A DNA stretch of 8,325 bases from C00003060 sp964440795 (GCA_964440795.1 CAYTTQ010000097.1:1-8325), one strand, 5' to 3'. Positions 1-5,972 are shown, counted from the stretch's first letter. Notes: a model not told the origin generated them from the letters alone. A program made the numbers and translations.

Positions 1-2
1 TT

Positions 3-140
3 TCTTTCCTGGTTATTACCATGGCGTCACTTGCAAAGCGTCTGCGCATATCTCAACCTGTGGTGAGTACGGCAGTGCGTCGAGGTGAAAAAATAGCTAC
101 CGAAAACGGCTATCGGCTGCTAGATGACCATAAGTTATAA
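3..140 (+). pseudogene. C-terminal tail of a REP-associated (Y1) transposase, cut by the window edge
   Basis: Frame 3 is open from the window edge to TAA at 138-140 and encodes about 45 residues. They contain LAKRLRISQPVVSTAVRRGE, then KIATENGYRLL. This is the helix-turn-helix-like tail seen at the C-terminus of REP-associated tyrosine (Y1/IS200-like) transposases, in which a SxxAVxRGExIAxENxYxL pattern ends the protein. The catalytic HUH domain would lie upstream, outside the window, so I cannot say whether the gene is intact or a remnant. I list it as pseudogene only because what is visible is partial. Family assignment is from recognition of the motif, not a search. Confidence 0.6.
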
Positions 141-141
141 T
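136..141 (+). promoter_or_regulatory. Possible -10 box ahead of the phosphoesterase gene
   Basis: A perfect TATAAT overlaps the stop codon of the transposase tail and lies about 38 bases before the phosphoesterase ATG. No good -35 box is seen at the usual spacing (the hexamer there is TCGGCT), so this is a weak call. Confidence 0.25.
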
Positions 142-179
142 TCTATGGATGTCCCCTAGTTCTCTTGAAGGAGTAGGAC

Positions 180-686
180 ATGATCTTTGCCGTCATGAGC
201 GACTCTCACGATCAGATATGGAATGTTCGAAATGCTTTGGAAACGATAAAAAAACATGAAGCCGCGGCCATCATACACTGTGGTGATTTTGTCGCCCCAT
301 TCATCCTCAAAGAGCTAAATGCGGCCGGATTACCCGTTCATGGGGTATTTGGCAACAATGACGGGGATCGATTTCTGTTGACCAAATTCTCTCTCACGAC
401 CCTTTCCCACATCAACCTGTATGATCCGGTGGGGGAGCTGGACTTGGGGGGCTTAAAGGTTGCGTTCACCCATCAGCAGATTATTGCACAGGGATTGGCG
501 GCAACGGGCAAATATGGTCTGGTCTGCTTCGGGCATTCACATGAGGCCTCGGTGGAGAAAGTGGGCGAAACCGTTCTTCTAAATCCCGGCGAGATTATGG
601 GAAAAGAAGGGCCACCCACTTTCTACTTGGTAGACACTTCAGGGCCGGCCTACGAAAAGGTCACCCTTTCACCTCGACCGGCCTAG
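180..686 (+). CDS. YfcE/MJ0936-type metallophosphoesterase (phosphodiesterase)
   Basis: A 168-residue calcineurin-like metallophosphoesterase of the small YfcE/MJ0936/Vps29-like group; members hydrolyse phosphodiesters with two bound divalent metals. The motifs are visible in order: DSH (D8, H10), CGD (D36), GNND (58-61), FTH (H98) and GHSH (118-121). These are the expected metal and phosphate ligands. They are followed by the typical LLNPGE (133-138). Length matches the family (about 155-185). The start is supported by GAAGGAG 6-7 bases upstream. One variation is THQQ where the family usually has THG. The protein has no signal peptide, so it should be cytoplasmic. The natural substrate is not predictable. 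The next gene begins 37 bases downstream on the same strand, so co-transcription is possible. Confidence 0.9.
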   Translation: MIFAVMSDSHDQIWNVRNALETIKKHEAAAIIHCGDFVAPFILKELNAAGLPVHGVFGNNDGDRFLLTKFSLTTLSHINLYDPVGELDLGGLKVAFTHQQIIAQGLAATGKYGLVCFGHSHEASVEKVGETVLLNPGEIMGKEGPPTFYLVDTSGPAYEKVTLSPRPA

Positions 687-723
687 ACACCGTTCGTTAA
701 CCCACCATCCCAAGGAGCATCAT

Positions 724-2118
724 ATGAAACGCCTCCAAACGATCCTCTGGGCACTGGCTTTGCTGCTTTGTCTGCTTCACATTGTCATTCTTATTGGCCA
801 CGGCAGAATCCTGGTTTTTTACGGATTGACACCGTCACCGGGTGTTCTCGCATACGGGCTGGTTGTCTTGGCCTGTGCCGTAGCACTTATTTCGGGGATG
901 CTTAAAACGGGCGTGCGCCGCCGGAAGGGGTTTCGCGTTTTTTGTGGCACGTCGACGGTGCTTCTGGCGGCCGGTGTGATCTGGTTGCTGCTGGACGCCC
1001 CGCCGCCCGAGAACGACTACACGGAGAATGATATTCGTATTGAGAGCAACGGCAGCTCCACCGTTTTGGCCATTTTCAACAATCCTGATATCGAAGCGCT
1101 GAGAGAAAAATCCCGGTGGTTCGCCGACAAAAAGGCCAACACCGTGCCCGTTAGGGAGGCGCGACGCATTTGGGAAGAGATATCCGACTACCGGGAGGCC
1201 ATTGCCCTGCTGGATGCAAGAACGGTGATCTGCGATCTGCCACCGCAAGCCGCCATCGACATGGAGACGCCCTTTATGCAGTATGGGGCATTGAAAGAGG
1301 TCGCCGCTATCTACCACGCCTATTGCATGGCCATGCTTTCGCAGGGGAACGGTCCGGAAGCGGTGAAACCGCTGGGGCAGTTTTACCGGGTCGCCCGCAA
1401 AGGTATGAGAGACGCAACGTTGCTCTTCAACAAGATGGTCTTCATGACCCTTGCCGGCTACACCATGGAGAGCGCCTATGCCGCGGTTCAAAGCGAGGCG
1501 TGCGATGCCTCGGTACTGCGACAACTCAAGGCCGATTTTACCGCCCTCGATCGTTCGGAATACAACCTGAGAAAGGTGCTCATCGGAGAATACCTTATCT
1601 TGAAAAACAGCCTGCGAAAACGTATTTCTCCGGAAACCTTCCTGGAAACATTTGTTTCGGGCCCCGATGGTGTCCGGCGCCAGGAGCCCAACAGCGGTCA
1701 AACCTCCGCCTTTGCCTATTATTTCGGCTTCAAACCCAATCGCAGCCTCCGGGATATCAAGGACCAGTTCGATCTGTTGATCGAGGGCCAGGAAGACGAG
1801 CCACCGGATTTTTCTGCAGCACAGAACTATGCCCGGCAATATGCCCAAAAACCGCCGGTACGCAACATCGTCGGCTGGATTCTCAACAACATCGCGTATC
1901 CTGATTTCGAAAGCCATGGAAACCGGGTGACCGCTATCAGGGTGAAAAGCGATCTGCTGGCGATCGCCATTCGACAGCGTCTGAACGAACCCGCCGAAGC
2001 GCAAGACGTTTTCAGCGGTGAGGCGTACCGATACAAGGAGGAAGACGGCCACATGCGCCACCCCGGTCGGGACGGCGCGTATGACACCGGGGATGACATC
2101 GTATTATCGGCTTTCTAG
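724..2118 (+). CDS. Membrane-anchored protein of unknown function with C-terminal GPDG/DDI-like module
   Basis: A 464-residue protein with AAGGAG 5-6 bases before the ATG. Three hydrophobic segments lie near the N-terminus (about residues 7-24, 38-60 and 70-91). The second and third are separated by a basic loop (KTGVRRRKGFR). The remaining 370 residues are soluble and probably extracytoplasmic or peripheral, with mixed charged helices and no enzyme motif I recognise. The last 33 residues (about 432-464) run SGEAYRYKEEDGH, then GRDGAYDTGDDIVL. This resembles a tail found in many uncharacterised secreted or membrane proteins (DPFSGKPxRY...GPDGxxDxxDDI), also reminiscent of the calcium-binding end of type II secretion pseudopilins. 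That resemblance is inferred by eye. It may be co-transcribed with the upstream phosphoesterase. Long frames on the opposite strand are shadows of it. Confidence 0.8.
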   Translation: MKRLQTILWALALLLCLLHIVILIGHGRILVFYGLTPSPGVLAYGLVVLACAVALISGMLKTGVRRRKGFRVFCGTSTVLLAAGVIWLLLDAPPPENDYTENDIRIESNGSSTVLAIFNNPDIEALREKSRWFADKKANTVPVREARRIWEEISDYREAIALLDARTVICDLPPQAAIDMETPFMQYGALKEVAAIYHAYCMAMLSQGNGPEAVKPLGQFYRVARKGMRDATLLFNKMVFMTLAGYTMESAYAAVQSEACDASVLRQLKADFTALDRSEYNLRKVLIGEYLILKNSLRKRISPETFLETFVSGPDGVRRQEPNSGQTSAFAYYFGFKPNRSLRDIKDQFDLLIEGQEDEPPDFSAAQNYARQYAQKPPVRNIVGWILNNIAYPDFESHGNRVTAIRVKSDLLAIAIRQRLNEPAEAQDVFSGEAYRYKEEDGHMRHPGRDGAYDTGDDIVLSAF

Positions 2119-2298
2119 AAGACGGGGGTCAAGTCGTCTCATGGCTCCTTGGCGGGGCCGTTTGGAAATGGCCGGCTTACTCGACGAACAAGGCACTTGA
2201 AAAGGATAGGTAAAAACGGCGCAGCCGGAAAAATGGAAAGACGTTATAACAAGAAAGAGAGCAGGCTGTTGCTGGAATCGGAAAGGAGTTGTGAAGCT

Positions 2299-2454
2299 TT
2301 GTCACAAAAGATTTGTTATTGTTTCCATTGTACCGACGACGACATCCGGGAGGACATCGGCAAGAATGGACGATCTACCATCATGGAAAGGATTCGCGAG
2401 GCAAAGAAGAAAGGCGGATGCCAATGCAAGACCCTGAATCCCAAAGGCACCTGA
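2299..2454 (+). CDS. Small BFD-like [2Fe-2S]-binding protein (TTG start)
   Basis: A 51-residue cysteine-rich protein beginning SQKICYCF and ending GGCQCKTLNPKGT. It matches the small BFD-like [2Fe-2S] family (also the N-terminal module of CopZ-type proteins), with CxC near the N-terminus, TxxDIRxDIxxNGxSTIMERI in the middle, and GGCQC...NPKG at the end. Probable ligands are C6, C8, C41 and C43, with an extra C11. The start is inferred as TTG because AAAGGAG (2282-2288) lies 10 bases ahead and because the family normally begins a few residues before CYC. An upstream in-frame ATG (2233) gives 73 residues and one at 2149 gives 101, but neither has a good ribosome site and both add sequence unlike the family. 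Function is probably electron transfer or Fe-S/metal handling; no partner gene is adjacent. Confidence 0.75.
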   Translation: MSQKICYCFHCTDDDIREDIGKNGRSTIMERIREAKKKGGCQCKTLNPKGT

Positions 2455-2463
2455 TGTCCGGCA

Positions 2464-2504
2464 GATGTCTGCAGGGTTGTGGATTCGATTCTAACCAAGA
2501 CATC
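2464..2504 (+). repeat. Two-tier hairpin with a T-loop-like sequence
   Basis: GATGTCT (2464-2470) pairs perfectly with AGACATC (2498-2504). Inside it GGTT (2475-2478) pairs with AACC (2493-2496), leaving a loop that contains TTCGATTC, the consensus of a tRNA T-loop. There is no T-tract, so a terminator is unlikely. GATGTC also occurs just upstream at 2453-2458, overlapping the stop codon of the Fe-S gene. It may be decayed tRNA sequence or a 3' mRNA hairpin; function unknown. Confidence 0.4.
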
Positions 2505-2523
2505 GTCCTTGCAATTTACACGT

Positions 2524-2556
2524 AGGCCGCAAGTTCGAATCTTGCTGGGCGCACCA
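2524..2556 (+). other. Orphan tRNA 3' end (probable attachment-site remnant)
   Basis: The sequence reads as the 3' part of a tRNA: variable-loop-like AGGCC (2524-2528), T-stem GCAAG/CTTGC (2529-2533 with 2541-2545) closing a perfect TTCGAAT loop, acceptor strand TGGGCGC (2546-2552), discriminator A and encoded CCA (2554-2556). A matching 5' acceptor strand GCGCCCA and the D- and anticodon arms are absent upstream. The acceptor strand and T-arm are most like bacterial tRNA-Arg, an assignment from memory. An isolated tRNA 3' end is the classic footprint of site-specific integration. The displaced copy lies at the distal end of the element, so the intact tRNA would be expected to the left, outside the window. 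Confidence 0.65.
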
Positions 2557-2564
2557 GGAATATC

Positions 2565-2597
2565 AAGGACGTGGCCGATGTGTCTGGGTCCTTTTTT
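2565..2597 (+). terminator. Terminator-like hairpin behind the tRNA fragment
   Basis: AAGGAC (2565-2570) pairs with GTCCTT (2588-2593) around a 17-base loop, followed directly by a T-run (2592-2597). Its place just after the CCA suggests it is the original terminator of the tRNA gene, retained with the displaced 3' end. The loop is long, so efficiency is uncertain. Confidence 0.55.
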
Positions 2598-2603
2598 GTT
2601 TAT

Positions 2604-2634
2604 ACTTGACCAAAAAACCCCGAAACCGTCAAGT
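2604..2634 (+). repeat. Perfect 7-bp inverted repeat upstream of the repeat array
   Basis: ACTTGAC (2604-2610) and GTCAAGT (2628-2634) form a perfect dyad with a 17-base spacer that contains an A-run. It is too widely spaced for a simple operator half-site pair, though it could be a protein-binding dyad or a weak hairpin. No other support. Confidence 0.3.
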
Positions 2635-2650
2635 TGCCTTGGGCACACCG

Positions 2651-2812
2651 TGTAACGACAACTCTGCCGACAAGGTGTTTTATAACTATTTTTCCAGGGC
2701 TGTAACTGTTTTTCTTGTTGAGGCATGTGCTTTTGGTTTGCGGTGTGTAATTATTTTTCTTGACTTGGGCTGATATATAACTATAATTCTTGTACTGTAA
2801 TCGTTTTTCTGT
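2651..2812 (+). repeat. Array of 17-bp direct repeats covering the fic promoter
   Basis: Five copies related to TGTAACTATTTTTCTTG lie at 2681-2697, 2701-2717, 2746-2762, 2776-2792 and 2796-2812, matching this consensus at 14, 16, 16, 14 and 12 of 17 positions. A weaker sixth (10 of 17) lies at 2651-2667. All point the same way. Start-to-start distances are 30, 20, 45, 30 and 20 bp, so the two halves share the same 30/20 spacing and most steps are close to whole helical turns. The third copy overlaps the -35 box, the fourth contains the -10 box and the fifth sits at the expected transcription start. This is the layout of a multi-site operator for a repressor bound cooperatively to one face of the DNA. 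Confidence 0.7.
2760..2787 (+). promoter_or_regulatory. Sigma-70 promoter of the fic gene
   Basis: TTGACT (2760-2765), a 16-base spacer and a perfect TATAAT (2782-2787) form a near-consensus sigma-70 promoter. Transcription should begin near 2794, giving a leader of about 80 bases before the Fic ATG. The promoter is buried in the direct repeats, so a strong promoter held down by an operator is the natural reading (inference). Confidence 0.65.
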
Positions 2813-2875
2813 CTGCCGAAGCCCTGCGTGCCAAAGCCTTGGCGCATGCGGGTCGGTGCAGGCAGGGAGGAAGCC

Positions 2876-4408
2876 ATGGCAGAAAGTGAACAGGATAAAT
2901 CGATACACAGGCCTGCGGGATATGCGGCGCTTATCAAGCGGTACGATCTCGATGTCATCCCCAACTGGCACAAATCCCTGGTGACAGCCAGCGGCATCCA
3001 TCGCGTAAATTCGAACGAGGGTATTATCGAGGAGGTCTACCCGTCCAAGTATTGGCCCGGGGACTCACTCGGCGACCATCTTGAATTCGCGCTCAAGTAT
3101 GACGGGACTAATCTGGCGATCCTCAGCATCTTGTTTCAAAAGATTGCGGAGGAAAGTCTCCTTATCCATGTCCGGTCCAAGCCGATTGGAAAGTATGCCA
3201 GGCGCTTGTGGTTCCTTTATGAATTCCTAACCGGCAAAACGCTCCCGCTGGATGACCTGAAGAGAGGCAACTACATCGACCTGCTCGAAGCGGATGAATA
3301 CTATACGGTCACACCGATCCGCCAGGTTCGGCGGCAACGGATTAACGACAACTTGCTGGGCGACAGTCGATTCTGCCCTACGGTTCGACGCGTTGACATG
3401 CTTCGCAACTTCGAAACGGCCGACCTTCCGGGACGGTGCCGGCAAGTGGTGGTCAGGTATTCTGCGGGATTACTGAAGCGGGCGCTCGGATACCTTTACA
3501 CCAAGGAGACGAAATCGTCATTTGAAATCGAACATATCAAGCCCACCTCGACCAGGACCGAGCGTTTCGTGGCCTTGCTTCAAACCGCTGAACAAGAAGA
3601 TTTCTGCCGAAAAGAGAGATTGATTGAGGTTCAAAACCAGATCGTCGATGCCCGATTCCGCGATTCCGATTACCGGTCGAGTCAGAATTATGTCGGGGAG
3701 GCGGTCGCCTGGCAAAAGGAGCGAATCCATTTCGCATGTCCCAAGCCCGAAGACCTGGCCGACTTAATGGACGGCCTTATAGCAGCCCAAGAGCGCATGG
3801 ACACCGGAGGGGTGTCCGCAGTGATTCAGGCCGCCTGCATTGCCTATGGATTCGTTTTTATTCACCCGTTCGAGGACGGCAATGGCCGAATTCACCGTTT
3901 CCTGATCCATAATATTCTCGCCCGGAAGGGTTTCACTCCTGAGGGTGTCATGTTTCCCATCTCGGCAGCCATGCTGAAGAATGCCGCCGACTATGACGCC
4001 TCTCTGGAAGCATTCTCCCGGCAGCTCATGCCCTTGGTGGAATACTCTCTCGATGAAAACGGCGATATGACCGTTCATAATGAAACGGATATATGGTATC
4101 GCTTTATCGATATGACGCCCCAGGCGGAGGCGCTTTTTCGGTTTATCGATCAGACCATCGATACGGAGCTCACCAGCGAACTGGCGTTCCTGGCCAACTA
4201 TGACAAGACCAAGAAGGCCATACAAGAAATTGTGGACATGCCGGACCGGCGGATTGATCTCTTCATCCGTTTCTGCCTCCAAAACAACGGTCGGCTTTCA
4301 GCACGGAAACGTGCGAGCCACTTCGATTTCCTCTCTGATGAGGAAGTCGCCTTGCTCGAACAGGCCGTTCAATCCGCTTACGGTGGTGAACCCGTAAACG
4401 GTTCTTGA
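2876..4408 (+). CDS. Fic-domain protein (probable protein AMP-transferase)
   Basis: A 510-residue Fic-family protein. Fic domains typically transfer AMP from ATP to hydroxyl side chains of target proteins, often as toxins or regulators. The catalytic motif is complete at residues 330-341 (HPFEDGNGRIHR), fitting HxFx(D/E)GNGRxxR with catalytic H330. About 115 residues earlier, SSFEIEH (214-220) resembles the inhibitory-helix motif (S/T)xxxE(G/N) located N-terminal to the Fic core, so self-inhibition by E219 is likely. Residues 1-200 form a family-specific N-terminal region. The C-terminus (about 470-505, with GRLSARKRASHFDFLSDEE) looks like the small helical, possibly winged-helix, end common in long Fic proteins. 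I chose the ATG at 2876, 3 bases after AGGGAGGAA; a GTG at 2828 would add 16 unlikely residues. No antitoxin gene is adjacent. Its promoter lies in a direct-repeat array. Confidence 0.92.
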   Translation: MAESEQDKSIHRPAGYAALIKRYDLDVIPNWHKSLVTASGIHRVNSNEGIIEEVYPSKYWPGDSLGDHLEFALKYDGTNLAILSILFQKIAEESLLIHVRSKPIGKYARRLWFLYEFLTGKTLPLDDLKRGNYIDLLEADEYYTVTPIRQVRRQRINDNLLGDSRFCPTVRRVDMLRNFETADLPGRCRQVVVRYSAGLLKRALGYLYTKETKSSFEIEHIKPTSTRTERFVALLQTAEQEDFCRKERLIEVQNQIVDARFRDSDYRSSQNYVGEAVAWQKERIHFACPKPEDLADLMDGLIAAQERMDTGGVSAVIQAACIAYGFVFIHPFEDGNGRIHRFLIHNILARKGFTPEGVMFPISAAMLKNAADYDASLEAFSRQLMPLVEYSLDENGDMTVHNETDIWYRFIDMTPQAEALFRFIDQTIDTELTSELAFLANYDKTKKAIQEIVDMPDRRIDLFIRFCLQNNGRLSARKRASHFDFLSDEEVALLEQAVQSAYGGEPVNGS

Positions 4409-4550
4409 CACGATAGACTGGGATTCCAGTTGCAATTTGGGAGCTACCAGGGTCGCATCTTAATTATTAACTATTGACAATCTCCTCTCATTCAGTTATC
4501 CCTAATGTTGTAAACGTCGAGTATGCTGCAGATGCTGTGTTGTTAAGGGT

Positions 4551-4626
4551 TCGGCGTAGCCGACTACAGCCTCACCCTGAGCTAGTCGAAGGGACGCCTT
4601 GTCGTAGCGAAGCGGAAATCCCGCTA
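4551..4626 (+). repeat. REP-like palindrome cluster
   Basis: Three small dyads lie in a row: TCGGC-GTA-GCCGA (4551-4563), CCCTGAGCTAGTCGAAGGG (4575-4593) and TAGCG...CGCTA (4605-4609 with 4622-4626). The middle one is the widespread imperfect palindrome, often read as CCCTTCGACxxGCTCAGGG, that is dispersed in many bacterial genomes and associated with Y1/RAYT transposases. Tails of such transposases lie at both 3-140 and 4766-4888, which fits. Confidence 0.55.
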
Positions 4627-4637
4627 TCGGGGATCTT

Positions 4638-4684
4638 GAACTTTTTACTTGGCCATCTAAAATCGGACTTTTACGACTTGATCA
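4638..4684 (+). repeat. Degenerate short direct repeat
   Basis: GAACTTTTTACTTGGCCATC (4638-4657 or so) and GGACTTTTACGACTTGATCA (4665-4684) are imperfect direct copies sharing ACTTTT(T)AC and TTG..C/ATCA. I have the impression that sequence of the type GACTTTTTACGA is dispersed in deltaproteobacterial intergenic regions, but this is from memory and unverified. Confidence 0.3.
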
Positions 4685-4765
4685 AGCCTGTGTGTCAAAA
4701 TATGCCTTTGCGAAATCCGCTTGAGGGAATGTGAACTCAGGGGACGTCCAGAAAAGTATTGATAA

Positions 4766-4888
4766 TCTCGTCTTGTTCAGAAGGGCCGAAAAAAGAATAC
4801 GGCCCGTGATGTAGCCATCTATCTTTGCAGGGAGTTGACCGCAGCAACTGGAACCCAACTGGGAAAATACTTCGCGGACATATCCGGA
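4766..4888 (+). pseudogene. Remnant of a transposase DnaA-like C-terminal domain
   Basis: After an in-frame stop at 4763-4765, frame 2 reads a run containing ARDVAIYLCRELTAATGTQL followed by GKYFADISG. This fits the DnaA-domain-IV-like tail of many REP-associated Y1 transposases, where xxRDxAIYLxRxxTGxxLxEIGxxFGxISGxAIT is the usual pattern. The match ends abruptly at DISG and no HUH catalytic domain precedes it, so it is a decayed fragment. The frame continues without a stop into the pyrophosphatase gene, which makes that gene look 25 codons or more too long if the longest frame is taken. Confidence 0.6.
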
Positions 4889-4909
4889 TTTTGGAAAGGA
4901 AGGTACCCC

Positions 4910-5872
4910 ATGCTTGAAGAGATCACGGCACAGGCGCTTGACCCCCAGCGCTTTACCGATGAAAAAATCCAGGAGATCAAGACCGATGTCGGCGACGCCC
5001 TGGCGATCAATGCACTGTCGGGAGGTGTCGATTCATCGACGGTGACCATGCTCGGCCACCGGGCACTGGGTGACCGTCTCAAAACGGTGTTTATCGAAAA
5101 CGGCCTCATGCGCGAAGGGGAGCCGGAACAGGTGGTGGGGTTCTTCCGGGAGCTGGGTGTCTCCGTGGACGTGGTGGATGCACGGGCGGAATTTTTCAGG
5201 GCGCTGTCCGGTGTGACAGATCCCGAGGAAAAGCGAGAGGCGATTACCCAGACCTTTTATCGCACAGTGTTCGGGCGCCTCGTAAAGGAAAGCGGTGCCA
5301 AGTACCTGCTTCAGGGCACTATTCTGACCGACGTGGACGAAACCGTGGCAGGTGTTAAACGGCAGCACAATGTCTTTGCGCAGATGGGAATCGACCCTCA
5401 GGAAACCTTCGGCTATCACATCATCGAGCCGCTGATCCAGTTGCGCAAGGACGGCGTCCGGAAAATCGGCAAGGCCCTTGGGCTTTCCGCCGAGCTGTTC
5501 GAACGCATCCCTTTTCCGGGACCGGCGCTGGCGGCCCGGGTCGTCGGCGAGGCCACACCGGAACGGATCGAAACGGTACGCAAGGCAACGACCGTCGTCG
5601 AGCGCCTGCTGAAGGACGTCCATGCGTTTCAGTACATGGCCATTCTGCACGAAGACCGCGTCACCGGTATGCGGGCCGGCAAACGCGACTTCGGCCAGCA
5701 GATCGAAGTCCGGTGCTGGGACAGTGTTGACGCCCGAACGGCCACGCCCACGAGGCTCTCCTTCGAGACACTGGAGAGGCTTGCGCGCGAGATTCTTAAG
5801 GGGGTCCCCGGAGTGGTAAGCGTAACCTACAATATCGGTACCAAGCCGCCATCGACTATTGAGGCAGTATAA
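4910..5872 (+). CDS. GuaA-type ATP pyrophosphatase (GMP synthase subunit B-like), divergent and stand-alone
   Basis: A 320-residue protein of the GMP synthase ATP-pyrophosphatase type, which adenylates XMP so that ammonia can convert it to GMP. The N-type ATP-PPase loop SGGVDSS is intact at 37-43. VTDPEEKR, YLLQGTI and a C-terminal KPPSTIE (312-318) follow in the GuaA order. Several normally fixed positions differ: IPFPGPAL (200-207) instead of HPFPGPGL, QHNV instead of HHNV, and an end of TIEAV instead of TIEWE. The glutaminase half found in ordinary bacterial GuaA is absent and no separate glutaminase gene is in the window. It is therefore either a GuaAb-like subunit or a paralogue with another nucleotide substrate. 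I chose the ATG at 4910, with GGAAAGGAAGG 7 bases before it. The TTG at 4835 has no proper spacing and lies in transposase debris. A hairpin follows the stop. Confidence 0.8.
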   Translation: MLEEITAQALDPQRFTDEKIQEIKTDVGDALAINALSGGVDSSTVTMLGHRALGDRLKTVFIENGLMREGEPEQVVGFFRELGVSVDVVDARAEFFRALSGVTDPEEKREAITQTFYRTVFGRLVKESGAKYLLQGTILTDVDETVAGVKRQHNVFAQMGIDPQETFGYHIIEPLIQLRKDGVRKIGKALGLSAELFERIPFPGPALAARVVGEATPERIETVRKATTVVERLLKDVHAFQYMAILHEDRVTGMRAGKRDFGQQIEVRCWDSVDARTATPTRLSFETLERLAREILKGVPGVVSVTYNIGTKPPSTIEAV

Positions 5873-5893
5873 GCCCTAACGAGTGTAGGGCTT
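5871..5893 (+). terminator. Strong hairpin at the end of the GuaA-like gene
   Basis: AAGCCCTA (5871-5878) pairs perfectly with TAGGGCTT (5886-5893) around a 7-base loop and overlaps the stop codon. No T-tract follows (the next bases are GGGGG), so it is not a standard intrinsic terminator. It may stabilise the mRNA 3' end or work with an A-tract for the opposite strand. Confidence 0.5.
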
Positions 5894-5972
5894 GGGGGTC
5901 GGGCCGCGTCAATGTATTGTCATGAAATAAAAAACTTCAAAATCGGCCGTGGTTGCAGTCTTAAAGCAACGT

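Larger units (their letters stand above)
4409..4909. other. 500-base stretch without an intact gene: repeats and transposase debris
   Basis: No intact gene is supported here. From about 4551 there is a REP-like palindrome cluster, then a degenerate direct repeat, then the tail of a decayed transposase leading into the next gene. An 86-residue frame at 4474-4734 crosses the repeats (it reads PHPELVEG over the palindrome) and I do not regard it as a gene. Nothing recognisable is seen at 4409-4550. Confidence 0.6.

Noticed and set aside
835..2061. 408-residue open frame on the minus strand opposite the membrane protein
   Set aside because: It is a shadow of the + strand gene. The + frame has a ribosome site, membrane helices and a recognisable C-terminus; the antisense translation has none of these.
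2316..2726. 136-residue minus-strand frame containing APSKIRTCGL
   Set aside because: This is the well-known artefact of translating the antisense of a tRNA T-arm and acceptor. It supports the tRNA fragment, not a protein.
2681..2812. CRISPR array
   Set aside because: The repeats are degenerate, only 17 bp long, and the gaps between them (3 to 28 bases) are irregular and too short for spacers; no cas genes are present.
4474..4502. TTGACA as a -35 box
   Set aside because: A perfect hexamer, but at 17 bases spacing the -10 would be TATCCC, and no gene follows within reach.
4474..4734. 86-residue + frame
   Set aside because: It runs across REP-like palindromes and a degenerate direct repeat. 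The PHPELVEG segment is the translated palindrome, and there is no ribosome site.
5033..5650. 205-residue minus-strand frame opposite the GuaA-like gene
   Set aside because: Shadow of a convincing + strand enzyme; no ribosome site or family resemblance.
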